Shown here: piece by piece, positions 13,859 through 23,920 of the stretch | Position numbering within the stretch: position 1 is the stretch's first letter | Layout of the letters: the number at the start of each line of letters is the position of its first letter | DNA from: Methanobacteriota archaeon | GTDB taxonomy: Archaea; JAADCQ01; Methanopyri; Methanopyrales; Methanopyraceae | Reading direction: 5' to 3' | Assembly: GCA_027064425.1 (NCBI GenBank) | Contig: JAMOPO010000026.1 | Span: 1 to 45,941 of the forward strand | Length of the DNA stretch: 45,941 bases | The notes under the pieces: generated by a model | The model's database searches: none | The model's input: only the letters and a program-made list of their open reading frames with translations | What the model was told of the DNA's origin: nothing | Made by a program: the position numbers and the translations under genes

Positions 13859-16108
13859 GAGCCCGCCGTCTCCGGCCGGCACCTCGTGGTGCTCTTTGAG
13901 CCCCGGGACGCGCCGGCGGAGCTCGAGCGTGATGATCTCGTTGTTCATCACGCCGCCGGAGGCGAGCACGGGCTCGTCGTCGCGGTGCTCCTCGATGAGC
14001 CGGGCGAAGCCGCGGGCGAGGGCCAGGTGGGCGGTGAGGGCGTAGGCCCGGTTCCCGGTCTCCGCGGCGCGGGCGACGACCTCGGAGACGTCGAGCCGGT
14101 CTCCCTTCACCTCGACTTGTGGATCGGGCGCCTCCCGGACGCGGGCCGCGACGGCCTCGAGCTTCATGGCGGGCTCCCCCTCGTACGTGCGCCTGTAGCA
14201 GACGCCCAGGGCGGCGCTGACCGCGTCGAGGAAGCGCCCGGCGCTGGTGGTGTGCAGCTGGGGTCGCTCGAGCTGCGCGAGGAGCACCTCCAGCTCTCGC
14301 TCCCCGTGCTTGAGCGCGTCCGGGTGCTCGCGGAGGTGTCGCCTCAGGAGCTCTCGGATCTCCTCCGGGTCGCGGTCGGCGGCGTGCAGGTGGGCGGCGG
14401 TCATCCGCAGCGGGTGGTACGTGGCCGCGTCGCCGCCGGGCATGGGGACGGGCTCGAGGTGAGCCAGGCGCTCGTAGTCCTCGCCCTCGAGCAGGAGCAG
14501 CTCGCCTCCCCAGGCGTTTCCATCCTCGCCATACCCGTATCCGTCCATCACGAGGGCTAGGGCGGGCTCCTCGGCGGGGTTGAGCCCGTGCTCGGCGGCG
14601 CAGGCGAGGGCGTGGGCGTGGTGGTGTTGGACGCGGATCAGCTCCAGATCGTGCTCCTCGGCCCAGCGCCGGGCGAGCTGGGTGGTGGGGAAGTTGGGGT
14701 GCAGGTCGCAGGCGACGGCGTCCACGTCCTTCCAGTCGAGGCGCAGGAGTCGCATCAGGTGCTCCACGGCCCGCTGGAGGAAGTCCAGGGTCGGCGCGTG
14801 GCCGGTGTTGCCGATGTGCTGGCTGAGGTAGGCCTTGCCGCGGTGCAGGATGCAGGCGGTCACGTCCAGCTCGGGTCCCACGGCGACGATGGTGAGGTCC
14901 TCTGGAGCCCAGTCGAGCTCGATGGGCTCGGGCACGTACCCACGGGAGCGGCGTAGGGGGCGGGGCCTGCCTCCCACCACGCGGACGACGGAGTCGTCGC
15001 AGCGGGCCGCGATCCGGCGGTCGTGGACGAGGAAGTAGTCGGCGACGTCGCGGAGCCGCCGGAGGGCGTCCTCGTTCCGGATGGCCATAGGCTCGCCGGG
15101 CGGGTTGGCGGAGGTCATGACGATGGCGGGCTCGTCGAGGAACTTGCGGAACATGATGTGGTGGAGGCCGGCGTAGGGCAGCATGACGCCGATCGTGTGG
15201 AGGCCCGGTGCCACGAGGTCGGAGAGTGGAAACGGCTCGCGCTTCGGGAGCACGACGATGGGGCGGATGGGACTTCTCAGCAGCTCCTCGGCCGCCTCGT
15301 CCACGCGGGCGAAGGTGCGGACGTCCTCGAGGGAGCCGGACATGACGGCGAAGGGCTGCTGGGGACGGCCCAGCCGCTCCCGGAGGCGGCGCACCGGCTC
15401 GTCCTCCGTGGTCTTGCACGCCAGGTGGAAGCCACCGATCCCCTTGATCGCGACGATCTCGCCCTCCTCGATGGCTCGGCAGGCCTCGCGGATCGCGGCC
15501 AGCTCGTCGTCCTCGACGACCTCGCCCTCGGCGTCGAGCAGCCGGTAGCGCGGCCCGCACCTCGGGCAGCAGGCGACCTGAGCGTGGTACCGCCGGTCCT
15601 CGGGGTCCTCGTACTCGCGGCGGCACTCTCTGCACAGCGGGAAGTCGGCCATGGTGGTGTTCTCGCGGTCGTACGGGATCCCCTCGATGATCGTGAACCT
15701 GGGACCGCAGTTGGTGCAGCCGGTGAACGGGTACAGGTAGCGCCGGTTGTCGGGGTCGAAGATCTCGCGGAGGCAGTCCTCGCAGACGGGGGCGTCCGGC
15801 GGGATCTGGAGCTCGACCTCCTCGCGCTCCTCGCTCTCCTCGATGCGGAACCCGGAGCCGGGCTCGATCTCCTCCTCACAGGGCTCGATGCGGACCTCTC
15901 GGACGCGGGCCAGGGGTGGGTGCTCGCGCTGGAGTCGTCGGGCGAGCTCCTCGGCCCGCTCCCGGTCCGCTCGGACGACGATCTCGACCTCGGAGCCGAG
16001 GTTCCTGACGTACCCGTCGAGCCCCATCTCGGTGCACAGTCGGTACACGAAGGGCCGGAACCCGACGCCCTGGACGATGCCCCGGACGATCAGCCGCCAA
16101 GTGCTCAT
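13817..16108 (-). CDS. hypF: Carbamoyltransferase HypF (hydrogenase maturation)
   Basis: Makes the CN ligands of NiFe hydrogenases by activating carbamoyl phosphate and transferring carbamoyl to HypE. 763 residues with the full family layout: an acylphosphatase domain at 1-90 (GIVQGVGFRPFVYR), two CxxC...CxxC zinc fingers at ~105-185 (CEDCLREIFD, GCTNCGPRF, CRECRREYED, CCPRCGPRY), a YrdC-like domain at ~200-380 (KGIGGFHLACKTT) and a Kae1-like C-terminal domain with RVQHHHAHALACAAEHG. The ATG at 16108 overlaps the end of the upstream gene by 4 bases (ATGA). It fits the presence of hydrogenase genes such as vhuD. Confidence 0.96.
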   Translation of the reverse strand: MSTWRLIVRGIVQGVGFRPFVYRLCTEMGLDGYVRNLGSEVEIVVRADRERAEELARRLQREHPPLARVREVRIEPCEEEIEPGSGFRIEESEEREEVELQIPPDAPVCEDCLREIFDPDNRRYLYPFTGCTNCGPRFTIIEGIPYDRENTTMADFPLCRECRREYEDPEDRRYHAQVACCPRCGPRYRLLDAEGEVVEDDELAAIREACRAIEEGEIVAIKGIGGFHLACKTTEDEPVRRLRERLGRPQQPFAVMSGSLEDVRTFARVDEAAEELLRSPIRPIVVLPKREPFPLSDLVAPGLHTIGVMLPYAGLHHIMFRKFLDEPAIVMTSANPPGEPMAIRNEDALRRLRDVADYFLVHDRRIAARCDDSVVRVVGGRPRPLRRSRGYVPEPIELDWAPEDLTIVAVGPELDVTACILHRGKAYLSQHIGNTGHAPTLDFLQRAVEHLMRLLRLDWKDVDAVACDLHPNFPTTQLARRWAEEHDLELIRVQHHHAHALACAAEHGLNPAEEPALALVMDGYGYGEDGNAWGGELLLLEGEDYERLAHLEPVPMPGGDAATYHPLRMTAAHLHAADRDPEEIRELLRRHLREHPDALKHGERELEVLLAQLERPQLHTTSAGRFLDAVSAALGVCYRRTYEGEPAMKLEAVAARVREAPDPQVEVKGDRLDVSEVVARAAETGNRAYALTAHLALARGFARLIEEHRDDEPVLASGGVMNNEIITLELRRRVPGLKEHHEVPAGDGGLSLGQVVAALLVLS

Positions 16109-17229
16109 AGTCCGAACCGCTCTTCCTGCCAGTCCTGATCATCGAAGTACTCGGAGAGGACCTCCGCGGCGACGCTGGTGGAGACGCCGGTCCGGGCGGC
16201 CAGGTGCACGGTGGAGATGTTCTCCCCGTGGACGGCGAGCACGATCGGCAGCTCTCGCTCCGCCCGCTCGGCGTCGGAGGCGGCGTCCACGAGCAGGCTG
16301 ATGTCCACCTCGTCCTTCCACTTCATCTTCCGGTTCACGACGCTCCTCTTCGCCAGCTTCTCGGCCACGGAGCCACCGCGCGGGTGCTTGCTGAGGATGG
16401 CCCAGAACCCGCGCTTCAGGACGACCTCCGCCAGGACCTCCTCGTCGTCCAGCGCCCGCTCGCCCAGCTCCGTGGGCTCGCAGACCTCCGGGTCCGGGTG
16501 CACCAGGAGGTACCGGACCAGGGTCTTGTAGTACCGGAGGAACGTGCTCTCCGACACGCCCAGCTCGGACATGACGAGCTCCGGGTCGCGCAGCTCGTCC
16601 ACCAGCTCCAGCGTCTCCATCAGCGAGGGCGGTGACAGCGGGTTGGTCACGTAGGGCTCCAGCGAGAGCCTGACCCGCCACTGGTGCGAGGGTAGAAGCC
16701 GCGCGTAGGCGAACCCGTGCACCGAGGACTCCACGAACTCGGCGTAGTCCCGCGGGGCGGAGTTGATCGTGTAACCGATCGTCCTGCCGAGCACGCTGTT
16801 CGAGATCGAGCCCTCAGAGGCTCGGATGAAGGACATGTCCGGGCCCGGCTGTCGGCGGACCTCGCCCTCCCCCACCAGGAGCTCGTCCAGCCGCTTCAGC
16901 GCCCCCTCCAGCGTCCCCGAGTCGTTGACCGCGGACTCGACCGGCTCCAGCGTGTGCTCGCCGATCACCTCCCGAAACAGGCTCGCCTCCCGCAGGGCCG
17001 CGACCGTGAGCATGGCCCCCTCCCGCGGGTTCTTCAACCCCGCCAGGATGTCCCTGGCCTTGGAGTACTCACTGTGGACCAGGAGGGCCGCCGCCGTCGA
17101 GATGATGTACTCGTACTCGTTGGTGATCTCCGCCTCCCGGATGATCCTCGCCAGCCGCTGGTAGAGGGTCTTCACTTTTCGCAGCTCTGACCTCATCTCC
17201 ATCAGCGTGGCTATCGCGTCATGGTCCAA
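16105..17229 (-). CDS. Unknown protein with a helical N-terminus and helix-turn-helix segments
   Basis: About 374 residues; family not recognised. Residues 1-110 are helical and TPR-like (IISTAAALLVHSEYSKARDILAGLKNPREGAMLTVAALREA). Two segments look like helix-turn-helix units: MSELGVSESTFLRYYKTLVRYLL (~225-247) and VHLAARTGVSTSVAAEVLSEYF near the C-terminus. No transmembrane segment. TTG 17229 begins two bases after the mmp10 stop, with GGGGGAA overlapping the end of mmp10, and its own stop overlaps hypF, so mmp10, this gene and hypF form one operon. Location suggests a role in regulation or in maturation of MCR or hydrogenase; that is inference only. Confidence 0.75.
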   Translation of the reverse strand: MDHDAIATLMEMRSELRKVKTLYQRLARIIREAEITNEYEYIISTAAALLVHSEYSKARDILAGLKNPREGAMLTVAALREASLFREVIGEHTLEPVESAVNDSGTLEGALKRLDELLVGEGEVRRQPGPDMSFIRASEGSISNSVLGRTIGYTINSAPRDYAEFVESSVHGFAYARLLPSHQWRVRLSLEPYVTNPLSPPSLMETLELVDELRDPELVMSELGVSESTFLRYYKTLVRYLLVHPDPEVCEPTELGERALDDEEVLAEVVLKRGFWAILSKHPRGGSVAEKLAKRSVVNRKMKWKDEVDISLLVDAASDAERAERELPIVLAVHGENISTVHLAARTGVSTSVAAEVLSEYFDDQDWQEERFGL

Positions 17230-17231
17230 CG

Positions 17232-18479
17232 CTATTCCCCCAGCAGGTTGACCGTTTTGATCAGCTCCTCGAACGCGTTCAGCTCGAACTCGATGACCTC
17301 CTCCCGGGTCACTTCACAACTCGCCTCACCATCCAGCGTGAGCCTGTCCGGCCCCCGCAGCACGACCCTTTCGAAACCATCGCGTTTTAACAGTTCCTCC
17401 GCCGTGGAATCATGGACCAGCGCCCGTCCAGGAAGCACCACCGTCCGCTCCAGGGATCGAACGTCCAGCCTCCTCAAATCCTCCTCGGTGATCAGGCACG
17501 CGATGTCCTTCTCCACCGCCACCACGTCCACCCGGTCCCCGCCCCGCACGTGCCGGAACACCTCCTCCAGCATCGGCGCCGCCACCCGGCCCGTGATCAG
17601 CGAGCACCGCACCTCCACCTCCGGCAGCAGCTCACCCAGCTCCTCCCCCAGACTCCGCAGCGCGAACGGCGCCCCCGTCTCCGGGTCCCAGACCGGCGTG
17701 CCCGTCACCCGGAACGAGAACTCCTCGTGCACCTCCGAGACGATCCGCCGGAACTCCTCCAGCCCGTGCGGCTCCACGTCCAGGACCGGGTCATTGCCCA
17801 GGATGATCCCGTGCTCCCGCCGCGTCCCCAGCCGCATCAGCAGGAGCGCGTCGATCCCCAGCTCCTCCAACCACTCGCACGTCTCCCACAGGACGTCCCC
17901 GTCGTTGACCCCCGGGATCAGGACGGCCGCCACCATCACCTCCCGGCACTCGTCCGCGAACACCTCCAGCGCCTGCAGCGAGGCCTCCGGGGACCGATCA
18001 CCCATCCACTCGCGCCGCAGCTCCGGGTCCGCGGCGAAGAGCGTAAACGAGACCGACTCCACGCCCAGCCGGCACAGCTCCTCCACCTCCTCCGGGTCCT
18101 CGAACCCCTTCCCGCTCGTGTACCCGAGCTTGAACCTCCGCAGCCCCAGCGCGTCCCGGATCATGCCCAGCAGCTCGGACAACCACGGGTAGTTGCTCAC
18201 GTCCCCACCACCGCTCACCTCGACCACTCCATCCTCCGGCGGCCCCTGCATGGAGACCGACATGTGCACGGCCTGGAGCACCGCCTGCGGCGGTCGGAAG
18301 GGACCGTGATCCTCCCACACGCTGTCCCTACAGTACTCGCACCCCACCGAGCCCGGCGGGCAGTTCTTGCAGCCGAACGCCCGCTTACGCTCCCAGTCAA
18401 CGCCCCTGAAGTAACAGTACCGGCAGAACCCGCCGCAGTCGACGCCCGGACGACCGCCCACGTCCGCCAGGACGGGCAC
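17232..18479 (-). CDS. mmp10: Methanogenesis marker protein 10, radical SAM MCR arginine C5-methyltransferase
   Basis: Methylates a conserved Arg of McrA to 5-(S)-methylarginine using a [4Fe-4S] cluster, SAM and a corrinoid. 415 residues. VDCGGFCRYCYFRG contains the radical SAM CxxxCxxC (Cys15, 19, 22); a second Cys group GCKNCPPGSVGCEYC (Cys37, 40, 47, 50) is typical of Mmp10. EVSGGGDVSNYP, KLGYTSGKG and LIPGVNDGDVLWE follow along the barrel. The start at GTG 18479 follows GGGGTGGTCAG. It is divergent from mcrB, whose partner McrA carries the target Arg (Arg276, see mcrA). Confidence 0.93.
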   Translation of the reverse strand: MPVLADVGGRPGVDCGGFCRYCYFRGVDWERKRAFGCKNCPPGSVGCEYCRDSVWEDHGPFRPPQAVLQAVHMSVSMQGPPEDGVVEVSGGGDVSNYPWLSELLGMIRDALGLRRFKLGYTSGKGFEDPEEVEELCRLGVESVSFTLFAADPELRREWMGDRSPEASLQALEVFADECREVMVAAVLIPGVNDGDVLWETCEWLEELGIDALLLMRLGTRREHGIILGNDPVLDVEPHGLEEFRRIVSEVHEEFSFRVTGTPVWDPETGAPFALRSLGEELGELLPEVEVRCSLITGRVAAPMLEEVFRHVRGGDRVDVVAVEKDIACLITEEDLRRLDVRSLERTVVLPGRALVHDSTAEELLKRDGFERVVLRGPDRLTLDGEASCEVTREEVIEFELNAFEELIKTVNLLGE

Positions 18480-18555
18480 CTGACCACCCCGGGCCCGGTG
18501 AGTTCTCCGCCCACGCTCATGAGCACCGGGCCGGCTCGACCCGAGCTCCTCCTAC

Positions 18556-18569
18556 AAGGTAACACCGGA
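18556..18569. repeat. 14-bp shared motif, copy 1 (mmp10/mcrB divergent region)
   Basis: AAGGTAACACCGGA, identical to 30175-30188 in the divergent region between the two cobN halves. It lies 26 bp upstream of the mcrB TATA box. Confidence 0.55.
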
Positions 18570-18586
18570 ACCCGGTCGGTAAATAT

Positions 18587-18600
18587 GGAAACCCTTTAAA
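18587..18600 (+). promoter_or_regulatory. mcrB promoter (BRE + TATA)
   Basis: GGAAACCCTTTAAA: the purine-rich GGAAAC as BRE, then TTTAAA at 18595-18600. Predicted start ~18623, only 14 bases before the mcrB ATG. The same GAAAC + TATA arrangement precedes mcrG and mcrA. Confidence 0.75.
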
Positions 18601-18622
18601 CGCGGCCGGCACGCCAGACGCC

Positions 18623-18636
18623 GGGGGCCCGCCCCC
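18623..18636 (+). promoter_or_regulatory. SD-embedding hairpin of mcrB
   Basis: GGGGG-CCCG-CCCCC directly abuts the ATG at 18637 and would form the whole 5' leader. The G-run is the only ribosome-binding candidate and lies in the 5' arm. Confidence 0.5.
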
Positions 18637-19971
18637 ATGGCTCGCAAGTTCGAGGACACGGTCGACCTGTACGACGACCGGGGCAACTGCGTGGCCGAGG
18701 ACGTGCCCATTGAGGCGCTCTCGCCGATGAGGAACGAGGCCATTCAGAGCATCGTGAACGACATCAAGCGCACCGTGGCGGTCGACCTGGAGGGTATTGA
18801 GAACGCGCTCCAGAACGCCGCCGTCGGCGGCAAGGGCATGAAGATTCCGGGCCGCGAGCTGGACGTCGACGTGGTGGACAACGCCGAGGCGATCGCGGAC
18901 AAGGTGGAGGAGATGATCCGCGTTCACGAGGACGACAACACGAACGTCGAGCCGCTGTACGACGGCAAGCGACTCCTGGTCCAGCTGCCGGACGAGCGCG
19001 TGAAGGCCATGGCGGACCCGTACTCCGGCACCATGCAGGCCGGCATGGCCGTCGTGTACGCGATCATCGACGTGTGCGAGGTGGACATGTGGGACGCGAA
19101 CATGGTCAAGGCGGCCGTCTTCGGCCGGTACCCGCAGACGATCGACTACCACGGCGGCAACATCATGTCCATGCTGGACGTCCCGATGAAGCAGGAGGGT
19201 GTGGGCTACGCGCTGCGCAACGTCATGGTGAACCACATCGTGGCCGCCACGCGGAAGAACGCGATGCAGGCCGTGTGCCTGGCCGCGACGCTGGAGCAGA
19301 CCGCCATGTTCGAGATGGGTGACGCGCTGGGCCCGTTCGAGCGGCTGCACCTGCTGGGCTACGCGTACCAGGGCCTGAACGCGGACAACATGGTCTACGA
19401 GATCGTGAAGAAGCACGGTAAGGACGGCACCGTGGGTACCGTCGTCCGCGAGGTCGTGGAGCGCGCGCTCGAGGACGGCGTGATCGAGGTCAAGGAGGAG
19501 CTGGACTCCGGTTTCAAGGTGTACAAGGCCAACGACATGGACCTCTGGAACGCGTACGCCGCGGCCGGCCTCGTCGCCGCGGTCATGGTCAACCAGGGCG
19601 CGGCCCGGGCCGCGCAGGGTGTCAGCGCGACCATCCTGTACTACAACGACCTGCTCGAGTACGAGACCGGGCTCCCGGGCGTCGACTTCGGTCGAGCCCA
19701 GGGTACCGCCGTCGGATTCAGCTTCTTCAGCCACTCGATCTACGGCGGCGGTGGCCCGGGTATCTTCAACGGTAACCACATCGTGACGCGGCACTCGAAG
19801 GGCTTCGCGATCCCGCCAGTGGCCGCGGCGATGGCCCTGGACGCCGGAACGCAGATGTTCAGCCCGGAGGTCACCAGCAAGCTGATCGGCGACGTGTTCG
19901 GCGAGATCGACGAGTTCCGCGAGCCCATGAGGTACATCATGGAGGCGGCGGCCGAGGAGGCCAAGCGCTAG
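18637..19971 (+). CDS. mcrB: Methyl-coenzyme M reductase, beta subunit
   Basis: Part of the alpha2-beta2-gamma2 nickel-F430 enzyme that makes methane from methyl-S-CoM and CoB-SH. 444 residues, typical length. Family-specific stretches include [53 protein letters not shown], and the C-terminal [34 protein letters not shown], which lines the substrate channel. First gene of mcrBDCGA, with its own promoter; palindrome copy 4 lies in the gap to mcrD. Confidence 0.98.
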   Translation: MARKFEDTVDLYDDRGNCVAEDVPIEALSPMRNEAIQSIVNDIKRTVAVDLEGIENALQNAAVGGKGMKIPGRELDVDVVDNAEAIADKVEEMIRVHEDDNTNVEPLYDGKRLLVQLPDERVKAMADPYSGTMQAGMAVVYAIIDVCEVDMWDANMVKAAVFGRYPQTIDYHGGNIMSMLDVPMKQEGVGYALRNVMVNHIVAATRKNAMQAVCLAATLEQTAMFEMGDALGPFERLHLLGYAYQGLNADNMVYEIVKKHGKDGTVGTVVREVVERALEDGVIEVKEELDSGFKVYKANDMDLWNAYAAAGLVAAVMVNQGAARAAQGVSATILYYNDLLEYETGLPGVDFGRAQGTAVGFSFFSHSIYGGGGPGIFNGNHIVTRHSKGFAIPPVAAAMALDAGTQMFSPEVTSKLIGDVFGEIDEFREPMRYIMEAAAEEAKR

Positions 19972-20005
19972 CCTCGAACCCCTCCCCTCCCACGCCCGCG
20001 CAAAT

Positions 20006-20024
20006 CGTTACGAAACTCGTAACG
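20006..20024. repeat. Palindrome family copy 4 (mcrB-mcrD gap)
   Basis: CGTTACGA-AAC-TCGTAACG: perfect 8-bp arms around 3 bp, 34 bp after mcrB and 22 bp before mcrD. This is the best copy of the family. Confidence 0.8.
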
Positions 20025-20045
20025 GAAGCCCGGGGGACGGTCCCC

Positions 20046-20600
20046 GTGGCCGAGCGCGAGCGCCCCCGCATGCTCGAGCGCAAGGTGCCCGAGGACGCCA
20101 ACCCCGAGGTCCAGATCTTCCCCGAGCGCCTGCTCAGCGCCGACACCGTGGAGAAGCTGCTCAACGAGCTCGTCGACCGCGTCGAGGGCATCGGCCGCAT
20201 CGTCCTCCACGGACCCGGCCTGCCCAAGGTGGTCCCCTTCGGCCCCGCCCGGGGTAAGCCCGTCAAGCACCCGGAGCGGAAGCCCATCGAGGTCAAGGGC
20301 GAGAAGATCCCCATGAAGATCCAGGCGGGTCAGGTCATCGTCGAGATCGAGGACGAGGAGCGCCTCGACGAGATCGTCGAGGAGATCGAGGAGGTCTGCC
20401 GCGAGGTCCTACCCTGCGACTTCCAGGTGCAGGTGGGACGCTTCACCAAGCACAAGCCCACGGTGACGGACTACCTCAAGTTCGGGGAGAAGGGCGTCGA
20501 GGAGCTCGACGACCGGCTCCTGGGCCTCGTCGAGCCGCGCGCCCGGCTCGCGGACCGGGTGGCCGTCCTGAAGAAGAAGGAGGAAGAAGAGGATGAGTGA
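20046..20600 (+). CDS. mcrD: Methyl-coenzyme M reductase operon protein D
   Basis: 184 residues. McrD is an accessory protein that in other methanogens binds MCR and is linked to its assembly or activation. [44 protein letters not shown], and [24 protein letters not shown] match the family; the C-terminus is a Lys/Glu tail. GTG 20046 follows directly on GGGGA-CGG-TCCCC (20033-20045), a hairpin that contains the Shine-Dalgarno. It overlaps mcrC by 8 bases. Confidence 0.95.
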   Translation: MAERERPRMLERKVPEDANPEVQIFPERLLSADTVEKLLNELVDRVEGIGRIVLHGPGLPKVVPFGPARGKPVKHPERKPIEVKGEKIPMKIQAGQVIVEIEDEERLDEIVEEIEEVCREVLPCDFQVQVGRFTKHKPTVTDYLKFGEKGVEELDDRLLGLVEPRARLADRVAVLKKKEEEEDE

Positions 20601-21219
20601 GGGGGTCGTTACCACGCGCGTCGGCCGGGAGACCTACGTGGTCGCCTGCCGCGAGGCCATGGGGATGGGCAAGGGCGGCAGCCTCGCCCAGCGCGGCACC
20701 ATCGCCGAGGCGGAGCGCAACGAGGTCATCGCCGTCGCCATGTCCCCGGGCGCCCGGCACATCACCAAGCCGGTGTGCGAGATCACCTACGCGCTCCGGG
20801 AGGCCGGGATCCACACCAGCGTCATCGTCCTCAACGCGGGCGCCGGCGTGCCCGCCGAGGCCCCCGTCCAGACGGGCTCCACGATGGGCATCGAGCCGGA
20901 GGAGGCCGAGTACATCAACCGCCACGAGGTCGCCGTCATCCACCTGGGCAACGTCAAGCAGCACATCGTCTGGAAGGCCCGGCTGATCCTCAAGCACTGC
21001 GACGTCCGGGCCGTGATCGTCTGCCAGACGCCCGTCGACTTCGAGGACTTCGCCAAGGTCGGCTGCCGCACCCGGCTGGTCCACCCGCCCGAGCCCGAGA
21101 CCAAGGGGATCGTGGACGAGATCGTCACCGGCGTCATCCGCGGCGAGACCGTCCCGGCCGACAAGATCGAGGAGATCGTCGGCAAGGTCCGACGCGCCCT
21201 CCACCGCGCCCGGTCGTGA
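20593..21219 (+). CDS. mcrC: Methyl-coenzyme M reductase operon protein C
   Basis: 208 residues. McrC is part of the ATP-dependent MCR activation complex in methanogens. Features are [57 protein letters not shown] and the C-terminal [20 protein letters not shown] 20593 lies inside the end of mcrD behind a purine-rich AGGAAGAAGAGG site, implying coupled translation. About 116 bp of pyrimidine-rich DNA with a promoter separates it from mcrG. Confidence 0.96.
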   Translation: MSEGVVTTRVGRETYVVACREAMGMGKGGSLAQRGTIAEAERNEVIAVAMSPGARHITKPVCEITYALREAGIHTSVIVLNAGAGVPAEAPVQTGSTMGIEPEEAEYINRHEVAVIHLGNVKQHIVWKARLILKHCDVRAVIVCQTPVDFEDFAKVGCRTRLVHPPEPETKGIVDEIVTGVIRGETVPADKIEEIVGKVRRALHRARS

Positions 21220-21289
21220 TTACCCTCCCGACGCACCCGCACACTAACTCTCACCGTCAACCGGCGATCATAACCCCGCCCCCACTGTC

Positions 21290-21304
21290 GAAACCCCTTT
21301 AAAA
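21290..21304 (+). promoter_or_regulatory. mcrG promoter (BRE + TATA)
   Basis: GAAACCCCTTTAAAA, matching the mcrB element. Predicted start ~21325-21328, so mcrG would have a short leader (GGGGGTCCCGA) of its own. Confidence 0.7.
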
Positions 21305-21335
21305 TTAGGCGGGCCCCCGCCTCAGGGGGTCCCGA

Positions 21336-22133
21336 ATGGCCGAAAACGTCCGCGAGGAGATGGCTGAGAAGGCCCAGTTCTACCCGGGCGAGACCAAGAT
21401 CGCCGAGAACAGGCGCAAGTACATGGACCCGACCTACGAGCTGAAGCGCCTGCGCGAGATCCCGGACGAGGACATCGTCCGGCTGCTCGGTCACCGCGAG
21501 CCGGGTGAGGAGTACCCGAGCGTGCACCCACCGCTGGAGGAGATGGAGGAGCCGGAGTGCCCGATCCGCGAGCTCGTCGAGCCGACCGAGGGTGCCAAGG
21601 CGGGTGACCGGATCCGGTACATCCAGTTCACGGACTCCGTCTACTTCGCGCCGATCCACCCGTACATCCGCGCCCGCATGTACATGTGGCGCTACCGCGG
21701 CGTGGACACGGGCACCCTGTCCGGACGACAGATCATCGAGGTGCGCGAGCGGGACCTGGAGAAGATCTCCAAGGAGCTGCTCGAGACCGAGATCTTCGAC
21801 CCGGCCCGGACCGGCGTCCGCGGCGCGACCGTGCACGGTCACTCCCTACGACTCGACGAGAACGGCCTGATGTTCGACGCCCTGCGCCGGTACCGGCTGA
21901 ACGAGGAGACGGGTGAGGTCGAGTACGTCAAGGACCAGGTGGGCGTCGAGCTGGACGAGCCCATCTCCATGGGCAAGCCCGCGGACGAGGACGAGCTGAA
22001 GGAGCGGACGACCATCTACCGGATCGACGGCGTCCCGTTCCGCGAGGACGAGGAGCTCCTGCAGGTCATCCAGCGGATCCACGAGCTCCGGACCCTGGCC
22101 GGCTACCGGCCGGACAAGGCGGAGGGTAAGTAG
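21336..22133 (+). CDS. mcrG: Methyl-coenzyme M reductase, gamma subunit
   Basis: 265 residues, the smallest structural subunit of [49 protein letters not shown] and [39 protein letters not shown]-type segments are all family hallmarks. ATG 21336 has GGGGGTCCCGA in front. It lies between mcrC and mcrA, with its own promoter and an 88-bp gap to mcrA. Confidence 0.98.
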   Translation: MAENVREEMAEKAQFYPGETKIAENRRKYMDPTYELKRLREIPDEDIVRLLGHREPGEEYPSVHPPLEEMEEPECPIRELVEPTEGAKAGDRIRYIQFTDSVYFAPIHPYIRARMYMWRYRGVDTGTLSGRQIIEVRERDLEKISKELLETEIFDPARTGVRGATVHGHSLRLDENGLMFDALRRYRLNEETGEVEYVKDQVGVELDEPISMGKPADEDELKERTTIYRIDGVPFREDEELLQVIQRIHELRTLAGYRPDKAEGK

Positions 22134-22170
22134 TCCCACCTCCTCACACTCTCACCCTCGCCCGGTATTT

Positions 22171-22182
22171 GGAAACACTTAA
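22171..22182 (+). promoter_or_regulatory. mcrA promoter (BRE + TATA)
   Basis: GGAAACACTTAA, third copy of the GGAAAC + TATA element. Predicted start ~22207. The leader before ATG 22222 contains GGGGTGGGG as ribosome-binding site, the 3' arm of a CCACCCC/GGGGTGG palindrome (22195-22214). Confidence 0.65.
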
Positions 22183-22221
22183 GAATCCAAACCTCCACCC
22201 CCCGGATGGGGTGGGGCCGTC

Positions 22222-23889
22222 ATGGCCTCCCGCAAGAAGGAAGAGAAGCTCTTCATGAAGGCCCTGAAGGAGAAGTTCGAGGAGGACCCGGAGGACGTCA
22301 CGACTCACTTCTACGACTACGGTGGCTGGAAGCAGTCCGAGCGTAAGAAGGAGTTCAAGGAGTACGCGGACAAGATCGCCGAGGAGCGAGGCATCCCGCA
22401 CTACAACCCGGACATCGGCGTCCCGCTCGGCCAGCGGAAGCTGATGTCCTACCAGGTGTCCGGTACGGACGTGTTCGTGGAGGGTGACGACCTGCACTTC
22501 GTGAACAACGCCGCGATGCAGCAGATGTGGGACGACATCCGGCGGACGGTCATCGTCGGACTGGACACGGCCCACCGCGTGCTGGAGCGCCGACTGGGTA
22601 AGGAGGTCACGCCCGAGACGATCAACGAGTACATGGAGACCCTGAACCACGCCCTGCCGGGCGGTGCGGTCGTCCAGGAGCACATGGTGGAGATCCACCC
22701 GGGCCTGACCGCCGACTGCTACGCGAAGATCATCACCGGTGACCTGGAGCTGGCCGACGAGATCGACGACAAGTTCCTGATCGACATCGAGAAGCTGTTC
22801 CCGGAGGAGCAGGCCGAGCAGCTGATCAAGGCCATCGGAGACCGAGTGTACCACGTGCTGCGGATGCCGACGATCGTCGGCCACATCTGTGACGGTGCCA
22901 CGATGTACCGCTGGGCCGCGATGCAGATCGCGATGTCCTTCATCTGCGCGTACAAGATCGCGGCCGGAGAGGCGGCCGTCTCCGACTTCGCGTACGCGAG
23001 CAAGCACGCCGAGGTCATCAACATGGGCGAGATGCTACCCGCCCGGCGGGCCCGAGGTGAGAACGAGCCCGGAGGCGTCCCGTTCGGCATTCTGGCGGAC
23101 TGCGTCCAGACGATGCGGAAGTACCCGGACGACCCGGCCAAGGTCGCGCTGGAGGTCATCGCCGCCGGAGCGATGCTGTACGACCAGATCTGGCTAGGAT
23201 CCTACATGTCCGGCGGCGTCGGCTTCACGCAGTACGCGACCGCCGTGTACACGGACAACATCCTGGACGACTACGTGTACTACGGCCTCGAGTACGTCGA
23301 GGACAAGTACGGCCTGGCCGAGGCCGACCCGAGCATGGACGTGGTGAAGGACGTGGCCACCGAGGTGACGCTGTACGGCCTCGAGCAGTACGAGCGGTAC
23401 CCGGCCGCGATGGAGACGCACTTCGGCGGCTCGCAGCGAGCGGCCGTGGTCGCGGCCGCGGCCGGCTGCAGCGTGGCGTTCGCGACCGGCCACTCGCAGG
23501 CCGGAGTGAACGGCTGGTACCTGTCGCAGATCCTGCACAAGGAGGGTCACGGTCGACTGGGCTTCTACGGCTACGACCTGCAGGACCAGTGCGGTGCGGC
23601 CAACTCGCTGAGCGTGCGGAGCGACGAGGGTCTACCGCTGGAGCTGCGAGGTCCGAACTACCCGAACTACGCGATGAACGTGGGTCACCTGGGCGAGTAC
23701 GCCGGTATCGTCCAGGCCGCGCACGCGGCGCGCGGCGATGCGTTCTGCGCCAACCCGCTGGTGAAGGTGGCGTTCGCGGACCCGGACCTGGTCTTCGACT
23801 TCACGGAGCCGCGGAAGGAGTTCGCCAAGGGCGCGCTGCGAGAGTTCGAGCCGGCGGGCGAGCGGGACATCATCATCCCGGCGGAGTAG
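22222..23889 (+). CDS. mcrA: Methyl-coenzyme M reductase, alpha subunit
   Basis: 555 residues; carries most of the active site with coenzyme F430. The positions modified in the well-studied Methanothermobacter enzyme are all present, offset by five: His262 (KHAEVI), Arg276 ([13 protein letters not shown], the Mmp10 target), Gln405 (FGGSQRA), Gly450 (the thioglycine of [10 protein letters not shown]) and Cys457 (DQCGAAN). Whether all are modified here cannot be seen. ATG 22222 follows GGGGTGGGGCCGT. It has its own promoter and ends with a pyrimidine-rich tract before the mtr promoter. Confidence 0.98.
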   Translation: MASRKKEEKLFMKALKEKFEEDPEDVTTHFYDYGGWKQSERKKEFKEYADKIAEERGIPHYNPDIGVPLGQRKLMSYQVSGTDVFVEGDDLHFVNNAAMQQMWDDIRRTVIVGLDTAHRVLERRLGKEVTPETINEYMETLNHALPGGAVVQEHMVEIHPGLTADCYAKIITGDLELADEIDDKFLIDIEKLFPEEQAEQLIKAIGDRVYHVLRMPTIVGHICDGATMYRWAAMQIAMSFICAYKIAAGEAAVSDFAYASKHAEVINMGEMLPARRARGENEPGGVPFGILADCVQTMRKYPDDPAKVALEVIAAGAMLYDQIWLGSYMSGGVGFTQYATAVYTDNILDDYVYYGLEYVEDKYGLAEADPSMDVVKDVATEVTLYGLEQYERYPAAMETHFGGSQRAAVVAAAAGCSVAFATGHSQAGVNGWYLSQILHKEGHGRLGFYGYDLQDQCGAANSLSVRSDEGLPLELRGPNYPNYAMNVGHLGEYAGIVQAAHAARGDAFCANPLVKVAFADPDLVFDFTEPRKEFAKGALREFEPAGERDIIIPAE

Positions 23890-23920
23890 ACTCGCCCCTC
23901 ACGCCCTCCCCACTTTCACA

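Noticed and set aside
13566-15635. A 689-codon open frame on the minus strand inside hypF
   Set aside because: Out of frame with hypF, Arg/Pro/Gly-rich, no domain; a shadow ORF.
18517-19794. A 425-codon open frame antisense to mcrB
   Set aside because: His/Val/Asp-rich translation typical of the complement of a highly biased gene.
20001-20030. An intrinsic terminator after mcrB
   Set aside because: The palindrome is not followed by a T-run, and its stem is too A/T-rich to be stable at the expected growth temperature.
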